Source: Dromiciops gliroides
Taxonomy: Eukaryota > Chordata > Mammalia > Microbiotheria > Microbiotheriidae
Direction: 5' to 3'
Assembly: GCF_019393635.1 (NCBI RefSeq)
Contig: NC_057861.1
Coordinates: 543,316,211 to 543,380,210 of the forward strand
DNA length: 64,000 bases
Below the pieces are notes generated by a model. It saw only the letters and a program-made list of their open reading frames with translations, searched no databases and was not told the DNA's origin. Below, in pieces: positions 1-9,821 of this stretch (position 1 is its first letter; every line of letters starts with the position of its first letter). The position numbers and the translations under genes are program-made.

Positions 1-59
1 AAACTGCCACTGTCCTCTCTCCCTAACTACTTGGTATTTACTTTATATTTATTTTGTGT

Positions 60-190
60 ACGTGCGTGTATTTGTCTCTGCCTTTAAAATGTAAGGTTCC
101 TTAAGGAAAAAAAGACTTTCATGATTATTTGTATGCCAGTGCCTGGCAGAGTTGGCACTTAACAAATGCTTACTGACTGCATTAATATTT
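60..190 (+). repeat. L2 LINE 3' end (fragment)
   Basis: The stretch reads as an L2 tail: a line like 'ccttaaggaaaaaaagac', then 'gccagtgcctggcag', then 'cacttaacaaatgctta'. This matches the usual L2 ending (depository words such as GTGCCTGGCACATAGTAGG and CTTAATAAATG). Diverged and short. Confidence 0.6.
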
Positions 191-604
191 ATCAGCATAG
201 GAGTAAGAACAAATGCTTTAGTCAAAATACAAAATAGAAAAAATTTTTATAAAAATTCTTCTCTCTTTCAAGGGTAGGATTCCACAATTAAACATAAGAA
301 ATGAAGTTGGCGTTTTTTCTTTATTTCAGCTCTGGATTTTCCCAATTAAATCTTTATAGGTAGGAAGGCAGAATAACATCTGAGTTTCCTTATATTCCAA
401 AACCACAAACTTTGTGCCTTTTCTGAGAACCATATACAGATCTAGTTTTTAAAAAGCAGCCAAGACAGAGGTGCTTTTATTAAATTATTATCTTAAACAT
501 GTGATTTCCTGGTAAAAGGTGATAGGGGCCTAATTACTCCAAAAGGTACTTGCCACTAGATGAAAGTTTGTTTTGTTTTTTTAATTCATGCTTATAAATT
601 TATC

Positions 605-1112
605 ATGGTGTGGTGGTTAAGAATTGGAAATCGAACAGATGTCCATCAATTGGGAAATGGCTAAACAAGCTGTGGTATATGATGGTGATGGAATGTTATT
701 GTGCTGTAAAAAATGACAAGCAGGATGATTTCAGAAAGGCCTGGAAAGACTTACATGAACTGATGTATAACAAAGTGAACATAACCAGAAGAACATTGTA
801 CACATTAACAGCAATACTGTTTGATGAAGAACTGTGAACGATTTAGCTATTCTCAGCAATACAATGATCCCCAACAATCCCAAAGGACTAATAATGAAGC
901 ATACTATCTTTCTCCAGAGAAAGAATGGATATTGCTTGAACACAGACTGAAGCATGCTATTTTTCATGTTCTTTCTTTTTTTCCTCCTTTTTTTTGCACA
1001 TATATAACATATCTTATTGTTTACTGCCTCAGGGAGGGGGGAGTTGAGGGAGGAAGGGAGGGGCAGAACTTGGAACTCAAAACTTTAAATAAAAATGTTT
1101 ATATAAAAAAAA
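605..1112 (+). mobile_element. LINE-1 3' end (ORF2 C-terminus and 3' UTR)
   Basis: The translation of 610-760 resembles the end of L1 ORF2, with NWKSNRCPSIGKWLNKLWY followed by a CAVKND-like stretch. The 3' UTR follows, with a G-rich tract (GGGAGGGGGGAG) near 1030-1060 and an A-rich end near 1105. It is a 5'-truncated dead copy. The same subfamily recurs at 54053. Confidence 0.85.
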
Positions 1113-1329
1113 ATGTATCACAAATGTCTGTTTTGGAGAAAGGAAGTAATGAGCCACTATATTAAGGGCTGCCTTTTGATTCAATTGACTCAATTAATTA
1201 CTAGAACAGTCTAATCACAAACCTTATAAAATAAACAAGCTCCTATGTACAAAACTTACACCACAATAAAGTTAATTCCACAACAATTAACACTATTTAA
1301 ATCACAAGTAATGTGAAGTGTCTTCTTTA

Positions 1330-1800
1330 ATTCCTGTGTCATCAAAAGTTAAAACAAGATCTTGCACACAAATTTGTAACAAGTATATTTTCTGAGCTCA
1401 AACCACAGATCCAGGAGCACTTTGGGGGAATTGATGAAAATACAAAAGAAATTTTCAGATTTCAAAATATATTTAACTGTATAGTTGAAGAGCTTCCAGC
1501 TAACCTTCAAATGAAAGTAATCTACAACATAAAAAAAAGCAATGCTACAAGGCAAATATAAAAATAATCTAATAAAATTCTAAAAATGCTCTCCAAGTGT
1601 TGAATGGGCTCGATTAAATTCATATGCTTCTGGACTGATTATCAATATTTGGCAGTACCTGTGTAAAAAGACACTTTCAAAGATAAGCAAGCAAAATCTT
1701 ACTATAGAGCTGTATTAACAGATCAAAATTTGCAATCGATTCTGAGGATGGGAACACTGACTTTGAACTTCAATTAAGCAAAATGTTATCCTCCCCCCCC
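1330..1800 (+). pseudogene. hAT (Charlie-like) transposase relic, C-terminal dimerisation region
   Basis: The plus strand reads, with breaks, as the end of a hAT transposase of the family that gave rise to EPM2AIP1/ZBED-type genes. Around 1420-1530 it gives HFGGIDENTKEIFRFQN then ELPANLQMKVIY. Around 1615-1690 it gives NSYASGLIINIW then CKKTLSKI, and after a frame change near 1715, TDQNLQSILRMGT. These match the conserved order in the family: an LPxNLQMEVI block, then the Y..xLISIFGSTYxCExxFS block, then LTDxxLQSILR. Stops and a frameshift show it is not functional. The exact subfamily is not determined. Confidence 0.8.
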
Positions 1801-1806
1801 CCCCCC
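1793..1806. repeat. poly-C tract
   Basis: Fourteen consecutive C residues directly downstream of the hAT relic. Confidence 0.9.
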
Positions 1807-2419
1807 AAATTACATTCTTCTCATTAGTAGACCTGCACTGCAACAACTTTACTTTTAGTTGTGGGGCACAAAATTCCAATCACTGAGACAGAGCTCCAAG
1901 CATGATCAAATTATTAGAGATCTCAATGGTCCCTAATTATTTGAGTCCAAGACCTTCCTCATGGCCAGGGACTCCTCTGCTTGAGGAAAAATTGCTTTTA
2001 TTGCCACTAAGGGAGTAAATAGAATGAAGCGGTACAATTCCACCATTGGTTAATTTCAGAAGAGGTAAACTCTTATGATTGACTAAGGGAAATGTCCCTC
2101 AATCATAAGCATGTTGTCAACAGGCAACATGTGAAACATGTGAAAACAGGGCACTAGCTACAGATCATTAACTCAGGCTGTCAACTGCAGGCCATTTCTG
2201 CAGGAGCTCTCTCTTTTTCTTTTTTTGCAGGAGCTTTCTAAAGGTCATAAGACTCTGTTAATAACATCTCAGTGCCTTCCATAGGTCATAAGACCCTAGT
2301 GTTTGACCAACAGTATCCTAGGGTCCAAGGAAGTTGTGGTTTTAAAGCCAAGGTCACTAAGGAGTGGGCAGTAGTGATTCACAGGAGTGAAAAAGCAAAT
2401 GAATCTTATTTCTTCTTCT
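1807..2419. other. Intronic stretch with short hairpins, no gene seen
   Basis: No open frame or known repeat is recognised here. Two neighbouring inverted repeats occur at 2072-2109 and 2110-2131. Two near-copies of a word built on 'aggtcataagac' lie at about 2242 and 2284. Confidence 0.5.
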
Positions 2420-2566
2420 TTTTTTTTTTTGGTGAGGCAATTGGAGTTAAGTGACTTGCCCAGGGTCACACAGCTAGTAAGTGTTAAGTGTCTGAGGCCA
2501 GATTTGAACTCAGGTCCTTCTGAATTCAGGGCCGGTGCTCTATCCACTGCACCACCCAGCTGCCCC
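2420..2566 (-). mobile_element. Marsupial tRNA-derived SINE, full length
   Basis: This is a reference copy of the abundant SINE in the window. On the minus strand it begins GGGGCAGCTGGGTGGTGCAG, has the B-box-like GAGTTCAAATC, the word GTGTGACCCTGGGCAAGTCACTTAA, and ends in an A tail (a T run at 2420-2431 on the plus strand). A direct repeat of about 16 bp flanks it: AAATGAATCTTATTTC on the left and AAATGAACCTTAGTTC at 2567-2582, two mismatches. Confidence 0.93.
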
Positions 2567-2591
2567 AAATGAACCTTAGTTCAAGCAGTAC

Positions 2592-2934
2592 ACTGGGGGT
2601 GGGGAGGGGGGGGGGAGACAGGGGCAGCATAGCAATTATATTCTTATCACAGACCTAACAATATGAATCTAGCTGATAAATACAATCAATATAATCATCA
2701 ATACAGGGCAGATTAATTAATGTAATCTATACAACTTTTATTCTTACAATATTAACTAAATCAAACTTAACACTATTCATTTATAATCACGGACACCCAT
2801 TAAATAACAATGATGAGTAAATACTGATTAAATTGATTAGGGGTCTCAAAATCATTTTTATAAAATTCTGCCTCTTGGCCCACAAGGCCTAAAATATTTA
2901 CTACCTGGACATGTACTAGAAAAGTTAACATCCC

Positions 2935-2935
<1 letters not shown>
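2592..2935. other. AT-rich intronic stretch, nothing recognised
   Basis: It opens with a G-rich run (2596-2625) and is otherwise AT-rich sequence without a gene or recognised repeat. Confidence 0.5.
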
Positions 2936-3007
<72 letters not shown>

Positions 3008-3036
3008 CCTATCCATCTACCTATCTATCTACCTAT
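2936..3036. repeat. (CTAT)n microsatellite
   Basis: Uninterrupted tetranucleotide repeats run to about 3006, followed by imperfect CTAC/CCAT variants to about 3036. Confidence 0.97.
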
Positions 3037-3116
3037 ACACAGCTATACCTTCCTCCATGGGGGTTAAGGGTGCAGTGTCCCTGCAATTTCAAAAATCCAC
3101 ATAAAATTTTTTTACT

Positions 3117-3264
3117 GGGGCAGCTAGATGGCACAGTGAATAAAGCATCGGCCCTGGATTCAGGAGTACTTGAGTTCAAATCCGGCCTCAGACACTTAAC
3201 ACTTACTAGCTGTGTGACCTTGGGCAAGTCACTTAACCCCAATTGCCTCACCAAAAAAAAAAAA
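3117..3264 (+). mobile_element. Marsupial SINE, full length
   Basis: Starts GGGGCAGCTAGATGGCACAG and ends with CCTCACC plus 12 A. The flanks share an AAATTTTTTAC-like duplication. Confidence 0.92.
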
Positions 3265-3689
3265 TTTTTACCTCCCCCCCACTTCATACCAGAGAAATCT
3301 GAATTCTTCTTCTTTCTTCTTCTTTTATGAGGTATTTACAGTAAAACTTCGGTTGATATTATACATAATACAATACAGCTATTTTATGCATTTCTGAGTT
3401 TCTAAACCTTTTCTGTGTCATCTGTAACTTCTGCAAAACTCCCAGAAAATTCCCCGTTTAATTGCTTATGCCCACCCACGACAAACCGAAATCACAATGG
3501 GGAAATTTGAGATGTGGAAAAGACAACTGTACAAACAGAAGAAAAGGCCAAACACAATGAAGAAAATCTATGGATTAAGTGAAGTCCAAGAAGTAAACCC
3601 AAAAGAAGAGTAACTCCAAAATAAGTACTAACAGATGCTCAAAGAATGGTTCAGCCACAAAGACTTCAGAGCTGTCCTTAAGAAATTAA

Positions 3690-4376
3690 GCAAGAGTGGG
3701 AAAATTGGAACACTAATGCATTGTTGGTGGAGCTGTGAACTGATCCAGCCATTCTGGAGAGCAATTTGGAATTATGCCCAAAGGGTGATAAAACTGTACA
3801 TACCCTTTTTACCCAGCAATACCACTTTTGGGTCTTTTTCCCAAAGAAATCATGGAAAGGGGAAAGGGACCCACATGTACAAAAATATTTATAGCTGCTC
3901 TTTATGTGGTGGCAAGGAATTGGAAGTTATGGGGATGCCCATCAATTGGGGAATGGCTGGACAAGTTGTGGTATATGAATACAATGGAATACTATTGTGC
4001 TGTAAGAAACAATGAGCAGGAGGAGTTCAGAGAAACCTGGAGGGTCTTGCGTGGGCTGATGATGACTGAGATGAGCAGAACCAGAAGAACATTGTACACA
4101 GTATCATCAACATTGAGTGTTGATCTACTGTGATGGACTATATTCTTTTCACCAATGCAATGGTACAGAAGAGTTCCAGGGAACTCATGATAAAAGAGGA
4201 TCTCCAAATCCAAGAAAAAAAAAAAAAGAACTGTAGAGTATAGATGCTGAATGAACCATATTATTTCTTTTGTTTTTGGTGCTGTTGTTTTTTTCTCTTT
4301 TGAGGTTTTTCATCATTGCTCTGATTTTTCTCTTATAACATGACTAATGCAGAAATAGGATTAATGTTATTATGTA

Positions 4377-4419
<43 letters not shown>

Positions 4420-4590
4420 CCTATATCAGATTACCTGCTGTCTAGGGGAGGGGGGAGGGAGGGAGAAAAATCTGAAATTGGAAAGCTTGTATAAACAAAA
4501 GTTGAGAACTATCTTTACATGTTAACAGAAAAATAAATAAATAAATAAATATTTTTTTAAAAAATAAAGAAATTTCAGGGAAAAAAAAAG
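3690..4590 (+). mobile_element. LINE-1 3' third (ORF2 C-terminus, 3' UTR, A-rich tail)
   Basis: The translation gives [20 protein letters not shown] then CTKIFIAALYVVARNWK and [20 protein letters not shown], the conserved end of L1 ORF2, with frame changes between the blocks. The 3' UTR includes a (TG)n(TA)n patch, the GGGGAGGGGGGAGG tract and an AATAAATAAATAAAT-rich end. Not functional. Confidence 0.9.
4373..4419. repeat. (TG)n(TA)n microsatellite in an L1 3' UTR
   Basis: About 12 TG units pass directly into about 11 TA units. Confidence 0.93.
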
Positions 4591-4599
4591 AAATTAAGC

Positions 4600-5345
4600 A
4601 AGAGTTAAGAAACAAATAAGTGAAAATAGTGATATTTAGGAAAACAACTGAAAGGAAAATAGTTTAGAATAGATTTTTTAAAATTATTTAAGTAGGATAT
4701 TTCCTAAAAAATAGAATGAAGCAATTAGAACGCATTAACTCTGTAAGACTACAAAAAATATTATACAAAAATCAAAAGATGGAAAAATAGAATGGAAGTA
4801 AATCTAAGGTATCTAATAGCAAAAACAACATTTGTGAAGAAATCGAGAAGAGATAACTTAATAATCACGGAAATCCCTGAAAATCACAACCGAGCAAAAA
4901 ATCTAGATATATTTCAAGAAATCATTAACTACAACTCTCCACATCTACTACAACCAGAAGACAGTAAAAATGGAAAGAAATCACTGGTCATTAGTTAAAA
5001 GAAACCCCAAGCTGAAAATATTCAGTAATTTCATAGTCAAAATACAATCTCCAAGTTAAAGAAAAATTACTATAGACAGTCACAAAGAAACAATGAACAC
5101 CAAGAAATCAATGTCAGAATCCCACAAGACTCTGCTAGGGAGAAAATCTTCAAATAAAATATTGCAGAAGGCACGAAAAAAGGGCTTACAACCAAGGCAA
5201 ACTTACTTGGCAAAACTGAGTACTACTGGGGGATGGGGGTGGGATGGACTAGAGGATTTTCAAGTAATTCTTGATGAAAAGTTGCAAATAGAAACTCTGA
5301 AATGCAAATGCAGGAGTCAACAGAAACCTAGAAAAAAATTAGAAA
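4600..5345 (+). pseudogene. LINE-1 ORF1 relic
   Basis: The region reads in several frames as L1 ORF1. Near 4840 it has KKSRRDNLIITEIPENHNR, equivalent to the family block SRRDNLxIxGLPENHDQ. Near 5150-5210 it has KARKKGLQPRQTYLAKL, equivalent to the region after the RNA-binding core. Stops and frameshifts break it. It is joined abruptly to an ORF2 3' piece at about 5346, so the middle of the element has been lost. Confidence 0.75.
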
Positions 5346-5525
5346 CAAAATAGGTGCCAATCAATCGGGGAATGGCTGAGCAAATTATGGTATATCAACA
5401 TAACATAATATTACTGTGTGATAAGGACAAAAAGGGTGGATTCAGATAAACAGGAGGATTTGTATGAAATGACACAATGTGAACTGAACAAAACTAGGAA
5501 AAGCTTAAGAATGCTCATCAATGCA
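5346..5525 (+). mobile_element. LINE-1 ORF2 3' fragment
   Basis: Contains the block 'ccaatcaatcggggaatgg' and 'caaattatggtatat', which is the [13 protein letters not shown] segment of ORF2 in degraded form. It follows an ORF1 relic with no ORF2 body between. Confidence 0.75.
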
Positions 5526-5550
5526 ACAGTCAATATTAAGAATGATGATG

Positions 5551-5686
5551 GGGGGCCAGCTAGGTGGTGAAGTGGATAAAGCAGTGGCCCTAGATTCAGG
5601 AGGACCTGAGTTCAAATATGGCCTCAGATACTTGACACTTACTAGCTGTGTGACCCTGGGCAGATCACATAACCCTCATTTCCCTG

Positions 5687-5690
<4 letters not shown>
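5551..5690 (+). mobile_element. Marsupial SINE whose tail became a GA microsatellite
   Basis: SINE body from GGGGGCCAGCTAGGTGG to TTCCCTGCC. The A-rich tail is replaced by the long GA repeat that starts at 5689. Confidence 0.9.

Positions 5691-5768
<78 letters not shown>
5689..5768. repeat. (GA)40 microsatellite
   Basis: Eighty bases of uninterrupted GA, followed by TCGCGCGAGAGC. Confidence 0.99.
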
Positions 5769-5770
<2 letters not shown>

Positions 5771-5829
5771 GCGCGAGAGCTTTTATCTTTTTCTTGGGAA
5801 GGGATTGAGAAGGAATTTTTAAAAAAAAG

Positions 5830-6670
5830 ACAAACAGGACTGACCACTCCACCCAAATACACAGCAGGGAAACAGAACTTGGCCCTTGTACAATGCCCCA
5901 GTTCAGGAACTAAGGCTCAGAAATCACTATATAGAAGGGAACATAATTATCATAGAATTATTAAAGATCCAGAGTTATGGGGGAAATAGGTGGTGGGGGT
6001 CCTTAGGTATTTCTCTTTAAAGAATTACCCCCTTTCAAATACAATCCGCTTAGAATAAAATAGTCTTTTATTTAGGAACTTAGAGGGGACTTTCCTCGAG
6101 GGGAGAAAATGGCACATTTCTCTTCGACTGGGATGAAGGCCAAAGTCTTTATAAAGGATGGATGGGGGGGACGGGGACGGATGAGGTGACAACCTGACTA
6201 TGGAAAGTTCCCTTTGGGGGTGAGGAAAGCTTGAATGAAAGGTGGTGGTCCTGTCTTCTGGAGTTATCTCTGTCCCCTGGCACAGATCAGGAAACAGCTG
6301 GGCTTCCTTACTTCTTAGGTGTGTTAGTTCTTTAGTTTAGCTTCTCAAGGAGAGTTACTCCGGACCAATATCACAGAGGTACCAAAAAATCCAAGCTAGA
6401 AAATGAATCTACAATAACTGAAAGCAGAGACTCAAAAGATAAAATGGATTTTTCACAAGGACTACAAAAATACATGGAAGAACTGACAAAAGATGAAAAA
6501 AAAAACCCCCAAAGCTCTGGAAAACAGAAATGGAAGGAAAGAATAAATAGTTTAAGATGGAAAGTGATGAATTTTACCTAAGTAACAAAATCCCTGAAGA
6601 TTAAGACCCTAGAACACGGGTCAAGGAAAGATAATTTAAGAATCAGACTCCCTGAAAGATATGATTTTTA
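5830..6670 (+). mobile_element. LINE-1 5' UTR/ORF1 relic split by a solo LTR
   Basis: The left part (to 5977) carries a 'caggaactaaggct' word like the L1 5' UTR. The right part (6376-6670) carries degraded ORF1, with 'ggtcaaggaaagataattta' and 'gaatcagactccctgaaag' standing for the SRRDNLRIxxLPE block. The two halves are separated by the LTR at 5978-6375. Confidence 0.6.
5978..6375 (-). mobile_element. Solo LTR of an endogenous retrovirus
   Basis: On the minus strand this 398-bp block begins TGTGATATTGGTCC and ends CCTATTTCCCCCA, the TG...CA ends of an LTR. A TATA-like CTTTATAAAG lies at 6147-6156 and an AATAAA polyadenylation signal at 6067-6072, in the right order and about 80 bp apart, as in a U3-R-U5 layout. 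The flanks are GAGTTA (5972-5977) and GAGGTA (6376-6381), a possible 6-bp target duplication with one change. No internal viral genes accompany it, so it is a recombined solo LTR. Its family is not identified. Confidence 0.72.
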
Positions 6671-6729
6671 AAAAGAGGCCGCACGCTATATGTCTTTCAT
6701 TCTTTAAAAAAACACACTTTTATTAAAAT

Positions 6730-7215
6730 TTTATTCTTTTACAATTAATAGGGCCCCACTGGGGCAAAGAGACAAACAAAAATGCTCATAACAAAAGGCA
6801 TAGAGGAAGGGAAACTAGACAAGACAGCAGAGTAGGAGGAAATAGTACAGCCCAGCTTCTCCAATAAACATCTAAAAAGAACACCAGGGTTGTGATTAAG
6901 ACATGGTCTAAGACCACAAATCTGCGCCACAGGCTAGTGACCAGGCCAGCAAGTGTGGATGAAAGTTCGATGAAATCATGGAGATAGACCCCATTAGTAG
7001 AAAATGGTCACAGTGATATACAAAGTCCTGAGAGAGAATCTCAGACTCAACCACTGGGTACAGAATGGGCACAGAAAGCTGATGTTGTAGCCCAAAAAAG
7101 GGGCCATGCTATTGCCCCAACTCCAGAGAAGAAAGCCTAGACCTAACCCAGAGAAGAGTCTAAACTGTTCCCTGATTTAGAGAGGAATGCAAAAATTCAC
7201 TATGACCACATTGGA
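6730..7215 (+). mobile_element. Probable LINE-1 5' UTR-like sequence
   Basis: Non-coding, moderately GC-balanced sequence that directly precedes an L1 ORF2 fragment and shares style with other L1 5' regions here. Orientation and identity are inferred from context; a repeat-library match is needed. Confidence 0.35.
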
Positions 7216-7216
7216 T

Positions 7217-7868
7217 TTATATGGAATACAGAATTATTCAATATTAGGAAAACTATAAACTTAAATTGTTCATATTAATAAGCATGACAAAAATCATATA
7301 AGTATATTAATAGATGAAGAAAAAGCTTTTAAAAAACATAACTCGGGGGCAGCTAGATGGCGCAGTGGATAGAGCACCGGCCCTGGAGTCAGGAGGACTT
7401 GAGTTCAAATTCGGCCTCAGACACTTAACACTTACTTGCGACCCTAGGCAAGTCACTTAACCCCAATTGCCTCACAAAAAAAACCAAAACAAACAAACAA
7501 ACAAAAAACCATAACTCATTTCTGTTTTGAAAGATAGTTGGATGTGATAGACTTGGCTCTTCTCAGCAACACAATGGTCTAAGATAGTTTCAAAGGACTC
7601 ATGATGGAAAAAAAGAACTGTGGAATCTAGATGCAGATTGCACCATACTATTTCTACTTTTTTTGTTTTCCTTTTATGAGGTTTTTCCCTTTTGCTCTGA
7701 TTCATCTTTCACAGCATGACTAATGCAGAAATATTTTTAATGTGATTGTACATATATAAACTATATCAAATTGCTTGCTGTCTTGGGGAAGGGGGAGGGA
7801 GGGAGAAAGATTTGAAACTAGAAATCTTATAGAAACAAATGTTGAAAACTATCTCTACATGTAACTAG
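7217..7868 (+). mobile_element. LINE-1 ORF2 fragment joined to a 3' UTR, split by a SINE
   Basis: Bases 7230-7335 read as the reverse-transcriptase segment of ORF2 around the INRxRKSF/DAEKAFD-like block. After the SINE, 7505-7868 holds the L1 3' UTR ('agacttggctcttctcagcaa', GGGAAGGGGGAGGGAGGGAG, then 'ctacatgtaact'). Most of ORF2 is deleted between the two. Confidence 0.8.
7346..7505 (+). mobile_element. Marsupial SINE inserted in an L1 relic
   Basis: Body from GGGGGCAGCTAGATGGCGCAG, with the TAGCTGTGTG segment missing, then an A-rich tail of CAAA units. AAAAAACATAACTC before and AAAAACCATAACTC after form the target duplication. Confidence 0.9.
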
Positions 7869-7994
7869 GGGTGGGGGGAGTCAATAGGGGTTAAGTGACG
7901 TCACATAGCTAGTAAGTGTCTGAGATCAAATCTGAACTCTGGCCCTTGTGACTCCAGGGCCAGTGTCCTATCTATTGTACCATACAGCTGCCCC
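7868..7994 (-). mobile_element. Marsupial SINE, degraded
   Basis: Minus-strand head GGGGCAGCTGTATGG ends at 7994. The CCTGGGCAAG segment is partly deleted. Confidence 0.85.
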
Positions 7995-8059
7995 ATAAAT
8001 TATTCATTAAAATACTAGTCACACTTCTTTTCCTTTTACCACATTTACCTTACTGTAAA

Positions 8060-8545
8060 GTCACAATGAGTAATTCTGCCAGGCCAAGGTGGCTTAGTGG
8101 GAAAGACAGAGAAATCTGCCAACACTGGAGGTGCAAACTGGGACGAGCTAGAAGCAAGCTACAAAGAGCACTATAGAGCCCAGGGACTGAAAAAGAGCTG
8201 AGAATGGGCACAAGGGCAGAAAACGTTCCTAGGGAATCCCTCAAGTATTTAGTACAAGGTGCAAGAGCAGGTTGCCATCTGGCAGCAATGTTGCTCACTA
8301 CCCCATTCTGGATTACAGGTCCAGGGCAGAGAGAAACAGTCACGAGCACTGGTCCTAGTTGTGAAGTGTGGGGGGGAGACACTTGAACCTCATTCTTATC
8401 TGAACTAAAGTAGGGAAGAATACATACATACATATACATGCATACACACAGAAACACAACAGAGAAACTGGAGAGAGAAGGATTAAGGGAAAGGAGGATG
8501 AAGAATAAGGAGAAGGGGAAATGGGAAGGTCGAGTCAATGGACAA
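8060..8545 (+). mobile_element. Probable LINE-1 5' UTR-like sequence
   Basis: Contains 'gcaggttgccatctggcag' and 'ctggattacaggtccagg', words I associate with marsupial L1 5' regions. No open frame of note. Identification is tentative. Confidence 0.4.
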
Positions 8546-9420
8546 AATAATCAGGAATAAAACTAATTCTTAAAGAAGAGATGGGGGAAAGAGAAGGAAC
8601 AAGTTTAAGAGATCAAAAAATGACCTACTACATTGCCACTACTGCTCATGCAAAGAAACCTTGTTTTACTTGATTCTCAAGAAATGTCCAAGTGCTAATT
8701 TGTATCCTGACATGAAAGAAGAATGACAGTCTAAGAGAGAAGCTACAGACATTTATAATTTTGGAACCACTGCCAGTATGGTCCATTTTTGGCTATTACT
8801 CAAAGATCACACTATCAAAATTTGCATATATACTGCATTCAGTTAAAAACAGTCCTGGGAGAAAGATTTCTCTCTCAACACTTTCATCAACAAAAGACAA
8901 AAAGAACAGATCAATTAATTCTACATGCAATTAAAGAAATATAGAAAGAAATAACAAATCAAAGAACTCCACCAAAGAACTCACCAAAATGGAAATTCTG
9001 AAAAATCAATGAAAAGATTAACAAAAAACTGAAAGCAAAAATACACTGAATTAAACCATTTACTAAGACATGGTCAAAATGGATACACGACCTAGATATG
9101 AAGGGAGACAGCACAAGAAAATTAGAAGAACATGGAACATGTTACCTATCAGACTTATAGCAAGGAGAACAATTTATGAACAATAGGTAGAGAGCATTGT
9201 GAGGTGTAAAATGGATAATTTCAATTACATTTAAAATTAAATTTTAATTAAAATTACATTAAATTTTAAAGGTTTTGTACAAATAAAACCAATATAGACA
9301 AGATTAGAAGGCAAGCAGAAAACTGGGGGAGAGGGGAGGGGAATTTTATGGACAGTCTCTCAGATAAAGGTTTCATTTTTCAAATATATAAAGAACTTTG
9401 TCAAATTTATAAGAAAGTTG

Positions 9421-9560
9421 GGGGCAGCTAGGTGGCGCAGTGGTCCTGGATTCAGGAGGACCTGAGTTCAAATATAGCTTCAGACATTTGACACTTATTA
9501 GCTGTGTAACCCTGGGCAAGTCATTTAACCCCATTGCCTCACAAAAAAATAAAACAAAAA
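9421..9560 (+). mobile_element. Marsupial SINE with an internal deletion
   Basis: Lacks the ATAAAGCACTGG segment after GCGCAGTGG, then is complete to its A tail. Confidence 0.9.
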
Positions 9561-9586
9561 GTATGACTATAATAGTCCAACTTCAT

Positions 9587-9787
9587 GGGGGATGCTAGGT
9601 GGCGCTGTGGATAAAGTACTGGCCCTGGATTCAGAAGGATCCGAGTTCAAATCCAGCTTCAGACACTTGACACTTACTAGCTGTGTGACCCTGGGCAAGT
9701 CACTTAACTCTCACCTATGTTAAGTGACTTGCCCAGGGTCACACAGCTTGTAAGTGTCAAGTGTCTGAAGCCGGATTTGATTTCAGG
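9587..9787. mobile_element. SINE foldback: a plus copy followed by an inverted partial copy
   Basis: A plus-strand SINE (9587-9708) is followed after only 10 bases by the inverted second half of a SINE (9719-9787). The arms GTGACCCTGGGCAAGTCACTTAAC and their complement pair almost perfectly for more than 50 bp. Confidence 0.92.
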
Positions 9788-9821
9788 TCACATATATCTA
9801 TATATATCTATATATATATAT
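9788..9821. repeat. (TA)n-rich tract
   Basis: TATATCTATATATATCTA-type repeat at the edge of the foldback. Confidence 0.8.

Noticed and set aside
2936..3036. CRISPR-like regular array
   Set aside because: It is a plain tetranucleotide microsatellite without spacers, in a vertebrate genome.
8050..8538. 162-codon minus-strand open frame
   Set aside because: Opposite to probable L1 5' UTR sequence; low-complexity serine/leucine-rich translation.
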